From contig JACCXN010000023.1 of NCBI GenBank assembly GCA_013696965.1, forward strand, positions 1 to 28,931: 28,931 nucleotides of DNA, in the 5' to 3' direction. The DNA comes from Bacteroidota bacterium (GTDB lineage: Bacteria > Bacteroidota > Bacteroidia > JACCXN01). The position numbers and the translations under genes are program-made. Positions 7,707 to 15,976 of the stretch are shown here, one piece after another (position 1 is the stretch's first letter; every line of letters starts with the position of its first letter). Below the pieces are notes generated by a model. The model was not told the DNA's origin. It ran no database searches and saw only the letters and a list, made by a program, of their open reading frames with translations.

Positions 7707-8354
7707 ATGAATCAAAAAGACGATACAAGTTTTGAGAATTTTGAAGAAACTGAAATTCAAGGTTATTCAAAACTCGATAAATACAACAAAGGAAAAATAG
7801 ATTCCATTGCTGGGAGCTACCGTTCAATATTGGAAGATATTGGAGAAGACACAACACGTGAGGGCTTGTTAAAGACCCCGGAACGTATGGCAAAGGCAAT
7901 TCAGTTTCTTACTCACGGATACGATCTTAACCCTGGGGAAATTCTTAAGTCAGCTATTTTTAAGGAAGATTACAAACAAATGGTTTTGGTGAAAGATATA
8001 GAAGTTTATTCTCTTTGTGAACACCATTTACTGCCTTTCTTTGGAAAAGCATATGTAGCATACATTCCAAATGGTTATATCACCGGTTTGAGCAAAATAC
8101 CCCGTATAGTAGATGCCTTTGCCCGAAGATTGCAAGTTCAGGAACGCCTAACCTACGATATAAGAGATTGTATCCAGGAAACTTTAAACCCTTTGGGCGT
8201 TGCTGTTGTTATTGAATGTTCCCATCTTTGCATGCAAATGAGAGGAATTCAAAAGCAAAATTCAGTAACAACCACCTCTGCTTTTACCGGGGAGTTTTTA
8301 AAGGACTCTACCCGTGCGGAATTTATTAGTTTGATTTCAGCAAAACTCAGCTAA
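7707..8354 (+). CDS. folE: GTP cyclohydrolase I
   Basis: 215 residues, normal for FolE. It converts GTP to 7,8-dihydroneopterin triphosphate, the entry step to folate, queuosine and biopterin. A variable N-terminal arm (about 30 residues) precedes the domain. Landmarks are [14 protein letters not shown] at 51-64, [12 protein letters not shown] at 102-113, [12 protein letters not shown] at 125-136 and [10 protein letters not shown] at 171-180. The zinc ligands Cys104, His107 and Cys175 are all intact, as expected for the zinc-dependent type I enzyme. The preceding PTPS/QueD gene uses its product. No convincing promoter box was found in the 134-base gap, so co-transcription with that gene is possible. 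Confidence 0.95.
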   Translation: MNQKDDTSFENFEETEIQGYSKLDKYNKGKIDSIAGSYRSILEDIGEDTTREGLLKTPERMAKAIQFLTHGYDLNPGEILKSAIFKEDYKQMVLVKDIEVYSLCEHHLLPFFGKAYVAYIPNGYITGLSKIPRIVDAFARRLQVQERLTYDIRDCIQETLNPLGVAVVIECSHLCMQMRGIQKQNSVTTTSAFTGEFLKDSTRAEFISLISAKLS

Positions 8355-8415
8355 AAAAATAGTTATTTTTAGCCTTTTAAATTAAAGACAGTTTTTACAT
8401 TAATATAGCGTATAA

Positions 8416-9291
8416 ATGAAAGCATATATTTTTCCAGGGCAAGGTTCTCAATTTTCAGGAATGGGTAAAGACCTTTATGATTCTTCAATTCAGGCAAAAA
8501 ATATTTTTGAACAAGCAAATGATATTCTTGGTTTTAGGATTACAGATATCATGTTCAGCGGAACTGAAGAAGATTTAAGACAAACAAATGTTACACAGCC
8601 TGCAATTTTTTTACATTCAGTTGTTAAGGCAAAATCATTAAAATCAGAGTCAAGACCAAATATGGTTGCTGGCCATTCACTGGGAGAATTTTCCGCATTA
8701 GTAGCAAATGAAACATTAAGTTTTGAAGATGCTCTTGTACTTGTTTCAAAAAGAGCAATGGCAATGCAAAAAGCTTGTCTTGCTCAACCATCTACCATGG
8801 CAGCCATAATTGGGCTTGCCGATAATGTAGTTGAGGAAATTTGCAATACAATAACAGAAATAGTTGTTCCTGCTAATTATAATTGCCCTGGACAATTGGT
8901 TATTTCCGGCTCAATTAAAGGAGTAAATATTGCCTGTGAAAAATTAATTCATGCAGGTGCAAAGCGCGCCTTGATTTTACCTGTGGGAGGTGCTTTTCAC
9001 TCACCCCTAATGGAGCCTGCACAAACAGAACTTGAAGCAGCAATTCAAGCAACTAATTTTATGCATCCTTTTTGCCCTGTTTATCAAAATGTAACTGCTT
9101 ATGCTGTTTCTGATCCAGAACAAATTAAAAAGAATTTAATTGAGCAACTTACATCTCCTGTAAAGTGGACTCAAACGGTTTTGAAAATGATTGCCGATGG
9201 AACAAATGTTTTTGTTGAAGTTGGCCCTGGAAAGGTTCTTCAGGGATTAGTGAAAAAGGTTGAGCGTAATATGGAAGCCTATAGTGCTTAA
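8416..9291 (+). CDS. fabD: Malonyl-CoA:ACP transacylase
   Basis: 291 residues, typical of FabD. It loads malonyl groups from CoA onto acyl carrier protein for type II fatty acid synthesis in the cytoplasm. N-terminal FPGQGSQFSGMG (6-17), the nucleophile motif GHSLGEFSA with Ser88, and GAFHSPLM with His195 form the expected active site. NYNCPGQLVISG and the terminal EVGPGKVLQGL are also family features. The rest of the fab genes are not in the window, so it stands apart from a fatty-acid operon. A beta-barrel gene follows 45 bases later on the same strand. Confidence 0.95.
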   Translation: MKAYIFPGQGSQFSGMGKDLYDSSIQAKNIFEQANDILGFRITDIMFSGTEEDLRQTNVTQPAIFLHSVVKAKSLKSESRPNMVAGHSLGEFSALVANETLSFEDALVLVSKRAMAMQKACLAQPSTMAAIIGLADNVVEEICNTITEIVVPANYNCPGQLVISGSIKGVNIACEKLIHAGAKRALILPVGGAFHSPLMEPAQTELEAAIQATNFMHPFCPVYQNVTAYAVSDPEQIKKNLIEQLTSPVKWTQTVLKMIADGTNVFVEVGPGKVLQGLVKKVERNMEAYSA

Positions 9292-9336
9292 TTAATTTGA
9301 ATAGAAGTTAAACTTGCAGTTAATTAGAGGAATTAA

Positions 9337-9975
9337 ATGAAGAAAATTATTTTATTGTTTGTCCTGTTTGTAGGGGTTTGCTTTGGGTCTCAAGCTCAGT
9401 TTTTACACGCTTATGGCGCAACCCTAGGTATTACCAGAGCAACGGAAATAGGATGGCTTTCTGCTTCTGATACTCCTCAAAAAATGAAATACCGAACAGG
9501 ATTTAACGGAAGTTTGTTTTTGGAATTTTTTAATCATGATGTTTTCACCTGGGTTATGGAAGCCCAATACAATCAAAAAGGAGTAAGAATGCTTGATGAA
9601 TTTGGCAATGTTGATTTCAAACACAGGACCAATTATGGCAGTTTTAATAATTTTTTAAAAGCAAGAGCAGAGGGTATAGACATAAATTTGTATGTTTTAG
9701 CAGGACCACGCATTGAATATTTGATTTCTCAAAATTCCACTTTACCTTTTAATCAATTGCATTTTAGTATTTCAGGTGGAGTAGGTTGTGATTTTAATTA
9801 TTGGGAACCCATTATCTTTTTTACCGAAGTGCATTTTAACCCTGATATTACCCCTTCTGCTAATGTAGGTCGCGGACAAACTATCAGAAATCGGGCCTTG
9901 GAATTAAGAATAGGAATTAAAAAGAAAATTCAATCAGGACGTAATAGAGATGTTTGTCCGCCCGTTTTTCTATAA
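9337..9975 (+). CDS. Outer-membrane beta-barrel protein, function unknown
   Basis: 212 residues. A clear signal peptide (MKKIILLFVLFVGVCFGSQAQ) is followed by alternating hydrophobic/polar strands rich in aromatic residues and ending in polar turns. Segments such as SLFLEFFNHDVFTWVMEAQYNQKG and INLYVLAGPRIEYL show this pattern, as in the PorT-like barrels common in Bacteroidota. The tail (RNRDVCPPVFL) is not the usual strand-ending phenylalanine pattern. It may be co-transcribed with fabD, 45 bases upstream. Its last 6 bases overlap the end of the convergent phosphatase gene. Confidence 0.7.
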   Translation: MKKIILLFVLFVGVCFGSQAQFLHAYGATLGITRATEIGWLSASDTPQKMKYRTGFNGSLFLEFFNHDVFTWVMEAQYNQKGVRMLDEFGNVDFKHRTNYGSFNNFLKARAEGIDINLYVLAGPRIEYLISQNSTLPFNQLHFSISGGVGCDFNYWEPIIFFTEVHFNPDITPSANVGRGQTIRNRALELRIGIKKKIQSGRNRDVCPPVFL

Positions 9976-10716
9976 TTGGCTGTTTAAAAGGTTCTCCTTT
10001 TTTAAAATTTTATTCAGGTATTTTTCTTTTCTGCACTGTTCAAGCAAATTTACGTGATTCATGTTATGGCAATCACTTCCTAATAATTCAATCATGTCTT
10101 CATCCACCATTCGTTCAGCAATTTTTTTTGTGTCCAGTGAATAATGGCCAGTAAGGGAATTGATATTCATTTGAAACAACACTCCTTTTTCCTTGAGTTC
10201 GTAATATTTATTAAAATCCCTGTACCAATAGGTATATCTTTCTGGATGAGCCAAAACCGGCTTGTAACCATTGGTTTGCATTAAAAAAATCGCATTGTTT
10301 AATGAATCAGAAGGACTTAAAAATCCCAATTCAAATAAAACATATTTATCCCCAAAGGTTAATAATTTATTTTGATCAATTTTTTGTTCAAAATCAAAAT
10401 CAAGATAATATTCTGCTGCGGCTTCCAACTCAATTTCAATACCTGCATTTTTCACAGCTTCTCTTAATTTTGCAAGTCCTGATAAAATAATTTCAGGTGT
10501 GTTTTTGTAATAATCACTCATTACATGTGGGGTTGTTATTAATTTTTGATAACCCTGTGATTTAAAATAGTCAATTATTTGCAGGGATTCTTCCATAACT
10601 TGTGCTCCGTCATCAATACCAGGTATTAAATGGGAGTGTATATCACATTTTAATACGGATAAATCAGCAGGGGCAAATTTGGGCTTTGGGAAAAATAAAC
10701 TACTTATGAAACTCAT
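9970..10716 (-). CDS. PHP-domain tyrosine phosphatase, CpsB/YwqE family
   Basis: 248 residues. Metal-dependent PHP phosphatases of this family dephosphorylate tyrosine kinases that control capsule and exopolysaccharide export. The metal-binding CDIHSHLIPGIDDGA (24-38) carries Asp25, His27, His29 and the Asp pair; TTPHVM, the HPERY segment near residue 157 and the late SDCH provide the remaining ligands. It lies apart from, but in the same orientation as, the nucleotide-sugar operon beginning 0.8 kb to the right, and no Wzc-like kinase is in the window. A TATCTTTT sequence (10735-10742) could be its -7 box with one mismatch. Its stop overlaps the convergent barrel gene by 6 bases. Confidence 0.85.
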   Translation of the reverse strand: MSFISSLFFPKPKFAPADLSVLKCDIHSHLIPGIDDGAQVMEESLQIIDYFKSQGYQKLITTPHVMSDYYKNTPEIILSGLAKLREAVKNAGIEIELEAAAEYYLDFDFEQKIDQNKLLTFGDKYVLFELGFLSPSDSLNNAIFLMQTNGYKPVLAHPERYTYWYRDFNKYYELKEKGVLFQMNINSLTGHYSLDTKKIAERMVDEDMIELLGSDCHNMNHVNLLEQCRKEKYLNKILKKENLLNSQL

Positions 10717-11092
10717 GTTTTATTTTTGATTCTGAAAAGATAAAGGTATTAAAAAAACGATAAAAGATACACAGCAAAAAGGCTAGGGAGTACCTTGGGA
10801 AACATTGGCTTAATCTGAAAAGGATTAATAATTTTAAATTTAGACATTGCTTTAACATCCGGATATATCCTGATACCCTATAAAAAACCAATATTTTGCC
10901 CGCTTTTCCTTGATTTATCCCATTTGCAATTTCATAATTGGAAGTTTTCTCCTGTAAATGGAACTTTTAAAGGCATATGGCCTTGAAATAACCCATTTTT
11001 ATGAGAAAACAACATCTTTTGAAAAACAGGCACAGTTTTATTGCAAATTACGGTGATAAGTTTATTTAGTAACCAATTAAAATTAGAATAAA
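10717..11092. other. Intergenic region, no gene supported
   Basis: The 376 bases between the divergent phosphatase and SPW genes hold no convincing coding frame. An AAGGC-ATATG-GCCTT inverted repeat lies around 10971-10985. A TTG at 11041-11043 and TAAGTTTA at 11057-11064 are too close together (13 bases) to be a normal promoter for the SPW gene. That gene's promoter is not identified. Confidence 0.4.
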
Positions 11093-11455
11093 ATGAAAGT
11101 TATATCATCAAAAGCCCATGGAGTTATGGATTATATTATAGGCATTGCATTAGTTGCCGCTCCCTGGCTGTTTCAATTTGCTCGTGGAGGAGCTGAAACA
11201 TGGGTACCTGTAATTTTAGGTATTGTAGTTATTGTTATGGCTTTATTTACAGATTACGAACTCGGTGTATTCAAAATTACACCTATGAGCACACATCTTT
11301 GGATTGATGGTGTTCTCGGAGTGTTTTTATTGCTTTCACCTTGGATTTTCGGATTCTGGGGCTTTGTTTTATGGCCCCATGTAATTGTTGGAATTCTTAT
11401 GGCAGGTGTATCATTAATGACAGAAACAACAACAGTTCACATAAGAGTAACTTAG
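11093..11455 (+). CDS. SPW-repeat membrane protein
   Basis: 120 residues, nearly all membrane: four hydrophobic helices in two similar halves. Each half contains an HG(V)xDY/W-xDG opening and an (A/S)PW-(L/I)F motif: AAPWLFQF at 22-29 and LSPWIFGF at 81-88. This is the signature of the SPW repeat family, small inner-membrane proteins of unknown function. The ATG follows the AT-rich sequence GAATAAA with no Shine-Dalgarno, as is normal in this group. The gene is monocistronic, with a strong hairpin terminator 27 bases after the stop. Confidence 0.85.
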   Translation: MKVISSKAHGVMDYIIGIALVAAPWLFQFARGGAETWVPVILGIVVIVMALFTDYELGVFKITPMSTHLWIDGVLGVFLLLSPWIFGFWGFVLWPHVIVGILMAGVSLMTETTTVHIRVT

Positions 11456-11481
11456 TAGATAATGCCTCTAATAACAGGGAA

Positions 11482-11519
11482 AAAAGGCCTGTCTTGGTTT
11501 TTGTTAAGACAGACCTTTT
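11482..11519. terminator. Bidirectional hairpin terminator
   Basis: AAAAGGCCTGTCTT (11482-11495) pairs with AAGACAGACCTTTT (11506-11519) across a 10-base loop, with a single mismatch. The A- and T-rich flanks let it work in both directions, ending the SPW gene (+) and the seven-gene sugar operon (-). Confidence 0.8.
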
Positions 11520-11536
11520 AATGTGTTTGCTTTTAA

Positions 11537-12517
11537 TTAATATTTTTGCTCAAACCAATCCAGAGTAATTTTTAAACCTTGCTCAAAATTCACTGTCGGT
11601 TCATATGCTAATAAGTTCTTAGCCTTTGTTATATCAGCCAATGAATCCCTAACATCTCCCTTTCGTTCATTTTTAAATTCAGGCTCCACGGAAGCCTGGG
11701 TTAATCCCTTTAGAATAGTGAACATATCTAAAATAGATGTCCTATCCCCATAAGCAATATTAAAAACTTCCCCCAAAGCTTCTGTATGCTTAGTGAAAAG
11801 TGCCTTAATATTCGCTTGTACTGCATTCTCAACAAAAGTAAAATCCCTGGTTTGTTTGCCATCACCAAATATTTTTGGTGAAATATTATTTTTTAAGGCA
11901 TCCATAAACAAAGGAATTGCTGCTGCATAAGCTCCCTTAGGATTTTGCCTTGGTCCAAAAATATTGAAATATCTTAATCCAATTACTTCTGTCCCATATA
12001 CTGATGCATAAACACCAGCATAAAGTTCATCTATATATTTAGAAACGGCATAAGGTGATAAAGGCTTTCCTATTTGTTCCTCTGTTTTTGGAAGGATCTT
12101 ACTATCGCCATATACAGAGGAGGAACTTGCATAAACAATACGCTTAACCCCTGATTCCTTTGCTGCTGTAATGATGTTTAAAAAACCACTTGCATTTACG
12201 CTGTTTGTTGCAAGTGGGAATTCTATGGAACGAGGCACAGAACCAAGAGCTGCCTGATGTGATATAAAATCAATATCCTCGCAGGCATTCATGCATGTGG
12301 CATAATTTTCAATTGAGCCTTTAACAAGTTCAATTTTATTTAAAAAAGGTTCCAGGTTTTCTAGAAATCCGGTTGACAAATCATCAAGAACCTTGATTTT
12401 TCCTGCATTATATTTTACAAGGTATTCAACAATATTTGAACCGATAAAACCTGCCCCACCCGTAATTAAAAATTTATATTTACTTAAATCGCTTGAATGA
12501 TAAGGTTTTTCGAACAT
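11537..12517 (-). CDS. wbpP: UDP-GlcNAc 4-epimerase, WbpP type
   Basis: 326-residue extended short-chain dehydrogenase/reductase, cytoplasmic. WbpP-type enzymes interconvert UDP-GlcNAc and UDP-GalNAc. GGAGFIGSN (20-28) binds NAD; SSSSVYGD and Tyr156-x3-Lys160 (SPYAVSK) form the catalytic site. SHQAALGSVPRS (86-97) and GLRYFNIFGPRQNPKGAYAA are strongly WbpP/TviC-like. It is the last gene of the operon, 7 bases after rfbB and just before the terminator. With the WbpO-type dehydrogenase upstream it would give UDP-GalNAcA. Epimerases of this group differ in substrate preference, so UDP-GlcNAcA as substrate (TviC-like) remains possible. Confidence 0.82.
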   Translation of the reverse strand: MFEKPYHSSDLSKYKFLITGGAGFIGSNIVEYLVKYNAGKIKVLDDLSTGFLENLEPFLNKIELVKGSIENYATCMNACEDIDFISHQAALGSVPRSIEFPLATNSVNASGFLNIITAAKESGVKRIVYASSSSVYGDSKILPKTEEQIGKPLSPYAVSKYIDELYAGVYASVYGTEVIGLRYFNIFGPRQNPKGAYAAAIPLFMDALKNNISPKIFGDGKQTRDFTFVENAVQANIKALFTKHTEALGEVFNIAYGDRTSILDMFTILKGLTQASVEPEFKNERKGDVRDSLADITKAKNLLAYEPTVNFEQGLKITLDWFEQKY

Positions 12518-12524
12518 CTTTAAT

Positions 12525-13589
12525 TTACCTGTTTATATATTGGCTTTGGTAATAATTCTGGTATTCACCTGAAGTAACTAAATCAAGCCAGGTGTTATTA
12601 TTCAAGTACCATTCCACTGTTTTTTCCAGGCCCTGTTCAAAGTTCACTGAAGGTTGCCATCCTAATTCTTTTTGCAATTTAGAGGAATCAATTGCATAAC
12701 GCATATCGTGACCGGCACGATCCTTAACAAAAGTGATGAGTTTTATTGAACTGCCTTCTTCACGATTTAATTTTTTGTCCATAATGGAACAAAGCAAATT
12801 AATAAGGTCAATGTTTTTCCATTCATTGTTTCCTCCAATATTGTATGTTTCTCCTGTTTTGCCTTTATGAAAAATTTGATCAATTGCCCTTGCATGATCA
12901 TTCACCCACAACCAATCCCGAATATTTTCTCCTTTGCCATAAACTGGAATAGGTTTATTGTTTTTTATATTATGAATGGCAAGAGGTATTAACTTTTCTG
13001 GAAATTGATGCGATCCATAATTGTTTGAACAATTGGAAATTACAACTGGCAATTTATAAGTATGGTGCCAGGCTCTTACCAGGTGATCTGAACTTGCTTT
13101 TGATGCTGAATAAGGGCTTCTGGGATCATAGGAAGTTTCTTCAGTGAAAAAACCTTCAGCTCCTAAGGATCCATAAACCTCATCTGTTGAAATATGATAA
13201 AATAAATTATTTCCCGTATTTGAGTTTTCCCATGATTTCCTGGAAGCATTCAAAAGATTAACAGTTCCTATAATATTGGTATTTATAAAATCCATAGGAC
13301 TGGCAATTGATCTATCCACATGTGATTCTGCCGCAAGATGGATAACATGGTCAATTGCATGTGTTTCAAACAATGTATATATGAAATCCGCATCTACAAT
13401 ATCACCCTTTACAAACTGGTAGTTAGGAGCATCTTCAACATCCTTTAAATTAAGCAGGTTGCCTGCATAGGTTAGCTTATCTAAATTGATAATTCTATAC
13501 TCAGGGTATTTATTCAGGAATAAACTTATTACATGCGAGCCAATAAAACCTGCTCCTCCTGTGACTAAAATTATTTTGGTGAAATTCAT
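12525..13589 (-). CDS. rfbB: dTDP-glucose 4,6-dehydratase
   Basis: 354 residues, close to the RfbB norm. It converts dTDP-glucose to dTDP-4-keto-6-deoxyglucose, the branch point to rhamnose and amino-deoxy sugars. VTGGAGFIGSH (9-19) binds NAD; the diagnostic Thr135-Asp136-Glu137 triad (STDEVYG) and Tyr160-x3-Lys164 (YSASK) are intact. The segments SNCSNNYGSHQFPEKLIPL and GENIRDWLWVNDHA are typical of the dTDP-glucose enzyme. The usual companions rfbA, rfbC and rfbD are absent from the window, so the final sugar cannot be deduced. It starts 2 bases after galE and ends 7 bases before the WbpP-like gene. Confidence 0.92.
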   Translation of the reverse strand: MNFTKIILVTGGAGFIGSHVISLFLNKYPEYRIINLDKLTYAGNLLNLKDVEDAPNYQFVKGDIVDADFIYTLFETHAIDHVIHLAAESHVDRSIASPMDFINTNIIGTVNLLNASRKSWENSNTGNNLFYHISTDEVYGSLGAEGFFTEETSYDPRSPYSASKASSDHLVRAWHHTYKLPVVISNCSNNYGSHQFPEKLIPLAIHNIKNNKPIPVYGKGENIRDWLWVNDHARAIDQIFHKGKTGETYNIGGNNEWKNIDLINLLCSIMDKKLNREEGSSIKLITFVKDRAGHDMRYAIDSSKLQKELGWQPSVNFEQGLEKTVEWYLNNNTWLDLVTSGEYQNYYQSQYINR

Positions 13590-13591
13590 TT

Positions 13592-14641
13592 TTAAGCGGG
13601 TGTATTCGTTTTTTGATTAAGGGCAAGCTCCCATTTCCATGCTGTTAGCATCATATTATCCAGATCACGTTCAGCCTTCCAATTTAATTCTTTATTTGCA
13701 TAAGTTGTATCGGCATAAATTTTCTCAACATCTCCTGGTCTTCGTTGAACTATTTTATAGTTTAATTTTTCCCCACTTACTCTTTCAAAGCTATGAATTG
13801 TATCCAACACGGAATATCCTATGCCTGTTCCCAGATTGAATATTTCATTTTTTGATTTGTTTTTATTGTCCATTAATCTTTCCAGTGCAATTAAATGAGC
13901 TTTGGCCAAATCCACAACATGAATGTAATCCCTAATGCAGGTTCCATCCGGAGTATTGTAATCACCTCCAAAAACCTGCAATTCATCTCTTTTTCCTACT
14001 GCTGTTTGAGTAATAAAGGGTACAAGATTATTGGGTTTTTCAATAGGCAATTCGCCAATCATGGCTGAATCATGTGCCCCTGTAGGGTTGAAATATCTTA
14101 ATGAAATAGAATTAAGGAATGTAGCTTTAACAGTATCGGAAATAATTTTTTCACTCATTTGTTTAGTTTCCCCATATGGAGATGAGGATTTTTGCAAGGG
14201 GGTATTTTCATCAACAGGCAATTTATCGGGTTGACCATAAACTGTACAAGAGGAAGAAAATACAAGATTGGGTATTTCAATTTCCTTCATGGCCTCAAGT
14301 ACATTTACCAATGAAAAAATATTGTTTTTATAATAAAGCAATGGATTTTCAACCGATTCACCTACTGCTTTAAAAGCTGCAAAATGTATAACGGCCTTTA
14401 AGTCCTTGTGTTTTTTAAAAAGTGATTGTGTTTGTTCTCTTTCACAAAGTTCAGTAAACTCAAAAACAGGACGCTTTCCTGTTATCTTTTCTATAGAGTC
14501 AATTACGCTTTCAGAAGAATTTGAAAAATTATCGGCTATAATTACATCAAATCCTTTTTGTTGTAATTCAACTACAGTATGAGAACCAATATAACCTGTT
14601 CCTCCTGTTACTAAAACTTTATCCCCTTTTTTCATTGTCAA
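13592..14641 (-). CDS. galE: UDP-glucose 4-epimerase
   Basis: 349 residues, a normal GalE length. It interconverts UDP-glucose and UDP-galactose (some members also UDP-GlcNAc/UDP-GalNAc). VTGGTGYIGSH (11-21) is the NAD motif; HFAAFKAVGESV (86-97), SSSCTVYGQP and Tyr156-x3-Lys160 (SPYGETK) are the classical GalE signatures, followed by SLRYFNPTGAH and CIRDYIHVVDLA. An ATG two codons downstream (14635) is an equally possible start. The gene lies 16 bases after the nucleotide-sugar dehydrogenase and 2 bases before rfbB, inside the operon. Confidence 0.93.
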   Translation of the reverse strand: MTMKKGDKVLVTGGTGYIGSHTVVELQQKGFDVIIADNFSNSSESVIDSIEKITGKRPVFEFTELCEREQTQSLFKKHKDLKAVIHFAAFKAVGESVENPLLYYKNNIFSLVNVLEAMKEIEIPNLVFSSSCTVYGQPDKLPVDENTPLQKSSSPYGETKQMSEKIISDTVKATFLNSISLRYFNPTGAHDSAMIGELPIEKPNNLVPFITQTAVGKRDELQVFGGDYNTPDGTCIRDYIHVVDLAKAHLIALERLMDNKNKSKNEIFNLGTGIGYSVLDTIHSFERVSGEKLNYKIVQRRPGDVEKIYADTTYANKELNWKAERDLDNMMLTAWKWELALNQKTNTPA

Positions 14642-14657
14642 TGTTTATCAAAAAAAA

Positions 14658-15947
14658 CTAAAGACTCCAATAACTCAGATCTTTGATTTTATTGCGGTAC
14701 ATGCCTTTTACATCAACAATTATTCCTTTTTCTGAACTAATACTTTTGAAATAATTTTCATCAAGACCAATATATTCTTTATGATTTACAGCCACAATAA
14801 CTGCATCATATTTTTTATCAGCTTTTTTATGAAGTCCAAATCCATACTCATGATTCAATTCTTCTGAAGATGCATGGGGGTCAACAATTTCAACAGCAAC
14901 ACCAAAGGATTTTAACTCCTTTATAACATCCGCAACTTTTGAATTTCTAATATCACTCACATCTTCTTTAAATGTTGCTCCCATTACAAGGACTACAGCT
15001 TGATTTAGGTCTTTTTTTGCAGCTATAATCTTTTTAACCGTTTGTTTGGCAATATAAAAGCCCATGGAATCATTTACATATCTTCCCGAATTAATTACCC
15101 TTGCATGATAACCCAATGATTCTGCCTTATAGGTTAAATAATAAGGATCAACACCAATGCAATGGCCACCAACTAATCCTGGAAAAAACTTTAAAAAGTT
15201 CCATTTTGTACCTGCCGCTTCAAGCACTTCATATGTATTTATTCCCATTCTGTTAAAAATAATGGAAAGTTCATTCATAAGGGCAATATTAACATCTCTT
15301 TGGGTGTTTTCGATAATTTTAGCTGCTTCGGCAACCCTTATAGAAGAGGCCTTATGAACTCCAGGCTCTACAATTATTTCATATACTTTAGAAATTTCAT
15401 CAAGCGCTTCAGCATCACATCCTGAAACTACTTTAAGTATTTTTGTAATGGTATGCTCCTTATCTCCTGGATTTATCCGTTCGGGGGAATAACCTGCTTT
15501 AAAATCAGTTTTAAATTTCAATCCCGATAGTCTTTCCAATACAGGTACACAATCCTCTTCCGTACATCCTGGATATACAGTAGATTCATACACTACATAA
15601 TCTCCTTTTTTTAAAGCTGAACCTACAGATTCAGAAGATTTAAGCAAAGGGGTTAAATCAGGCAGGTTATGCTCATTAATGGGTGTTGGAACCGCCACAA
15701 TGAAAAAATTAGCTTGCCTTAATACCTCTAGAGAAGATGTGAAAACTATATCACAACCTTTAAAGGATTCAGCTGGAAGTTCATTGCTGGGATCAACATT
15801 ATTACGCATCATTTCAAGACGTTCATCATTAATATCAAAACCAATCACTGATGTTTTTTTTGCGAATTCTAGTGCAATTGGCAATCCAACATAGCCAAGA
15901 CCTATTACAGCAATTTTTGCTTCCTTATTTATTATTTTGTTGTACAT
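14658..15947 (-). CDS. wbpO: UDP-N-acetylhexosamine 6-dehydrogenase (WbpO/TviB type)
   Basis: 429 residues of the UDP-glucose/GDP-mannose dehydrogenase family, oxidising C6 of a UDP-sugar to the uronate with two NAD. GLGYVGLP (16-23) binds NAD; VPTPINEHNLPDLTP (86-100), YESTVYPGCTEEDCVPV (120-136), AGYSPERINPGDKEH and KIIENTQRD are WbpO/TviB-like. Catalytic Cys263 lies in GGHCIGVDPYY. This branch acts on UDP-GalNAc (WbpO) or UDP-GlcNAc (TviB) rather than UDP-glucose; sequence by eye cannot decide. The neighbouring Gfo/Idh oxidoreductase and WbpD-like acetyltransferase would favour UDP-GlcNAcA, whereas the WbpP-like epimerase favours UDP-GalNAcA. Confidence 0.85.
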   Translation of the reverse strand: MYNKIINKEAKIAVIGLGYVGLPIALEFAKKTSVIGFDINDERLEMMRNNVDPSNELPAESFKGCDIVFTSSLEVLRQANFFIVAVPTPINEHNLPDLTPLLKSSESVGSALKKGDYVVYESTVYPGCTEEDCVPVLERLSGLKFKTDFKAGYSPERINPGDKEHTITKILKVVSGCDAEALDEISKVYEIIVEPGVHKASSIRVAEAAKIIENTQRDVNIALMNELSIIFNRMGINTYEVLEAAGTKWNFLKFFPGLVGGHCIGVDPYYLTYKAESLGYHARVINSGRYVNDSMGFYIAKQTVKKIIAAKKDLNQAVVLVMGATFKEDVSDIRNSKVADVIKELKSFGVAVEIVDPHASSEELNHEYGFGLHKKADKKYDAVIVAVNHKEYIGLDENYFKSISSEKGIIVDVKGMYRNKIKDLSYWSL

Positions 15948-15976
15948 TATTTTTAAAACTAATATTACTATTAATA

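Noticed and set aside
10700-10891. 63-codon minus-strand frame upstream of the phosphatase
   Set aside because: It overlaps the phosphatase start in another frame, has no recognisable features and includes its probable promoter.
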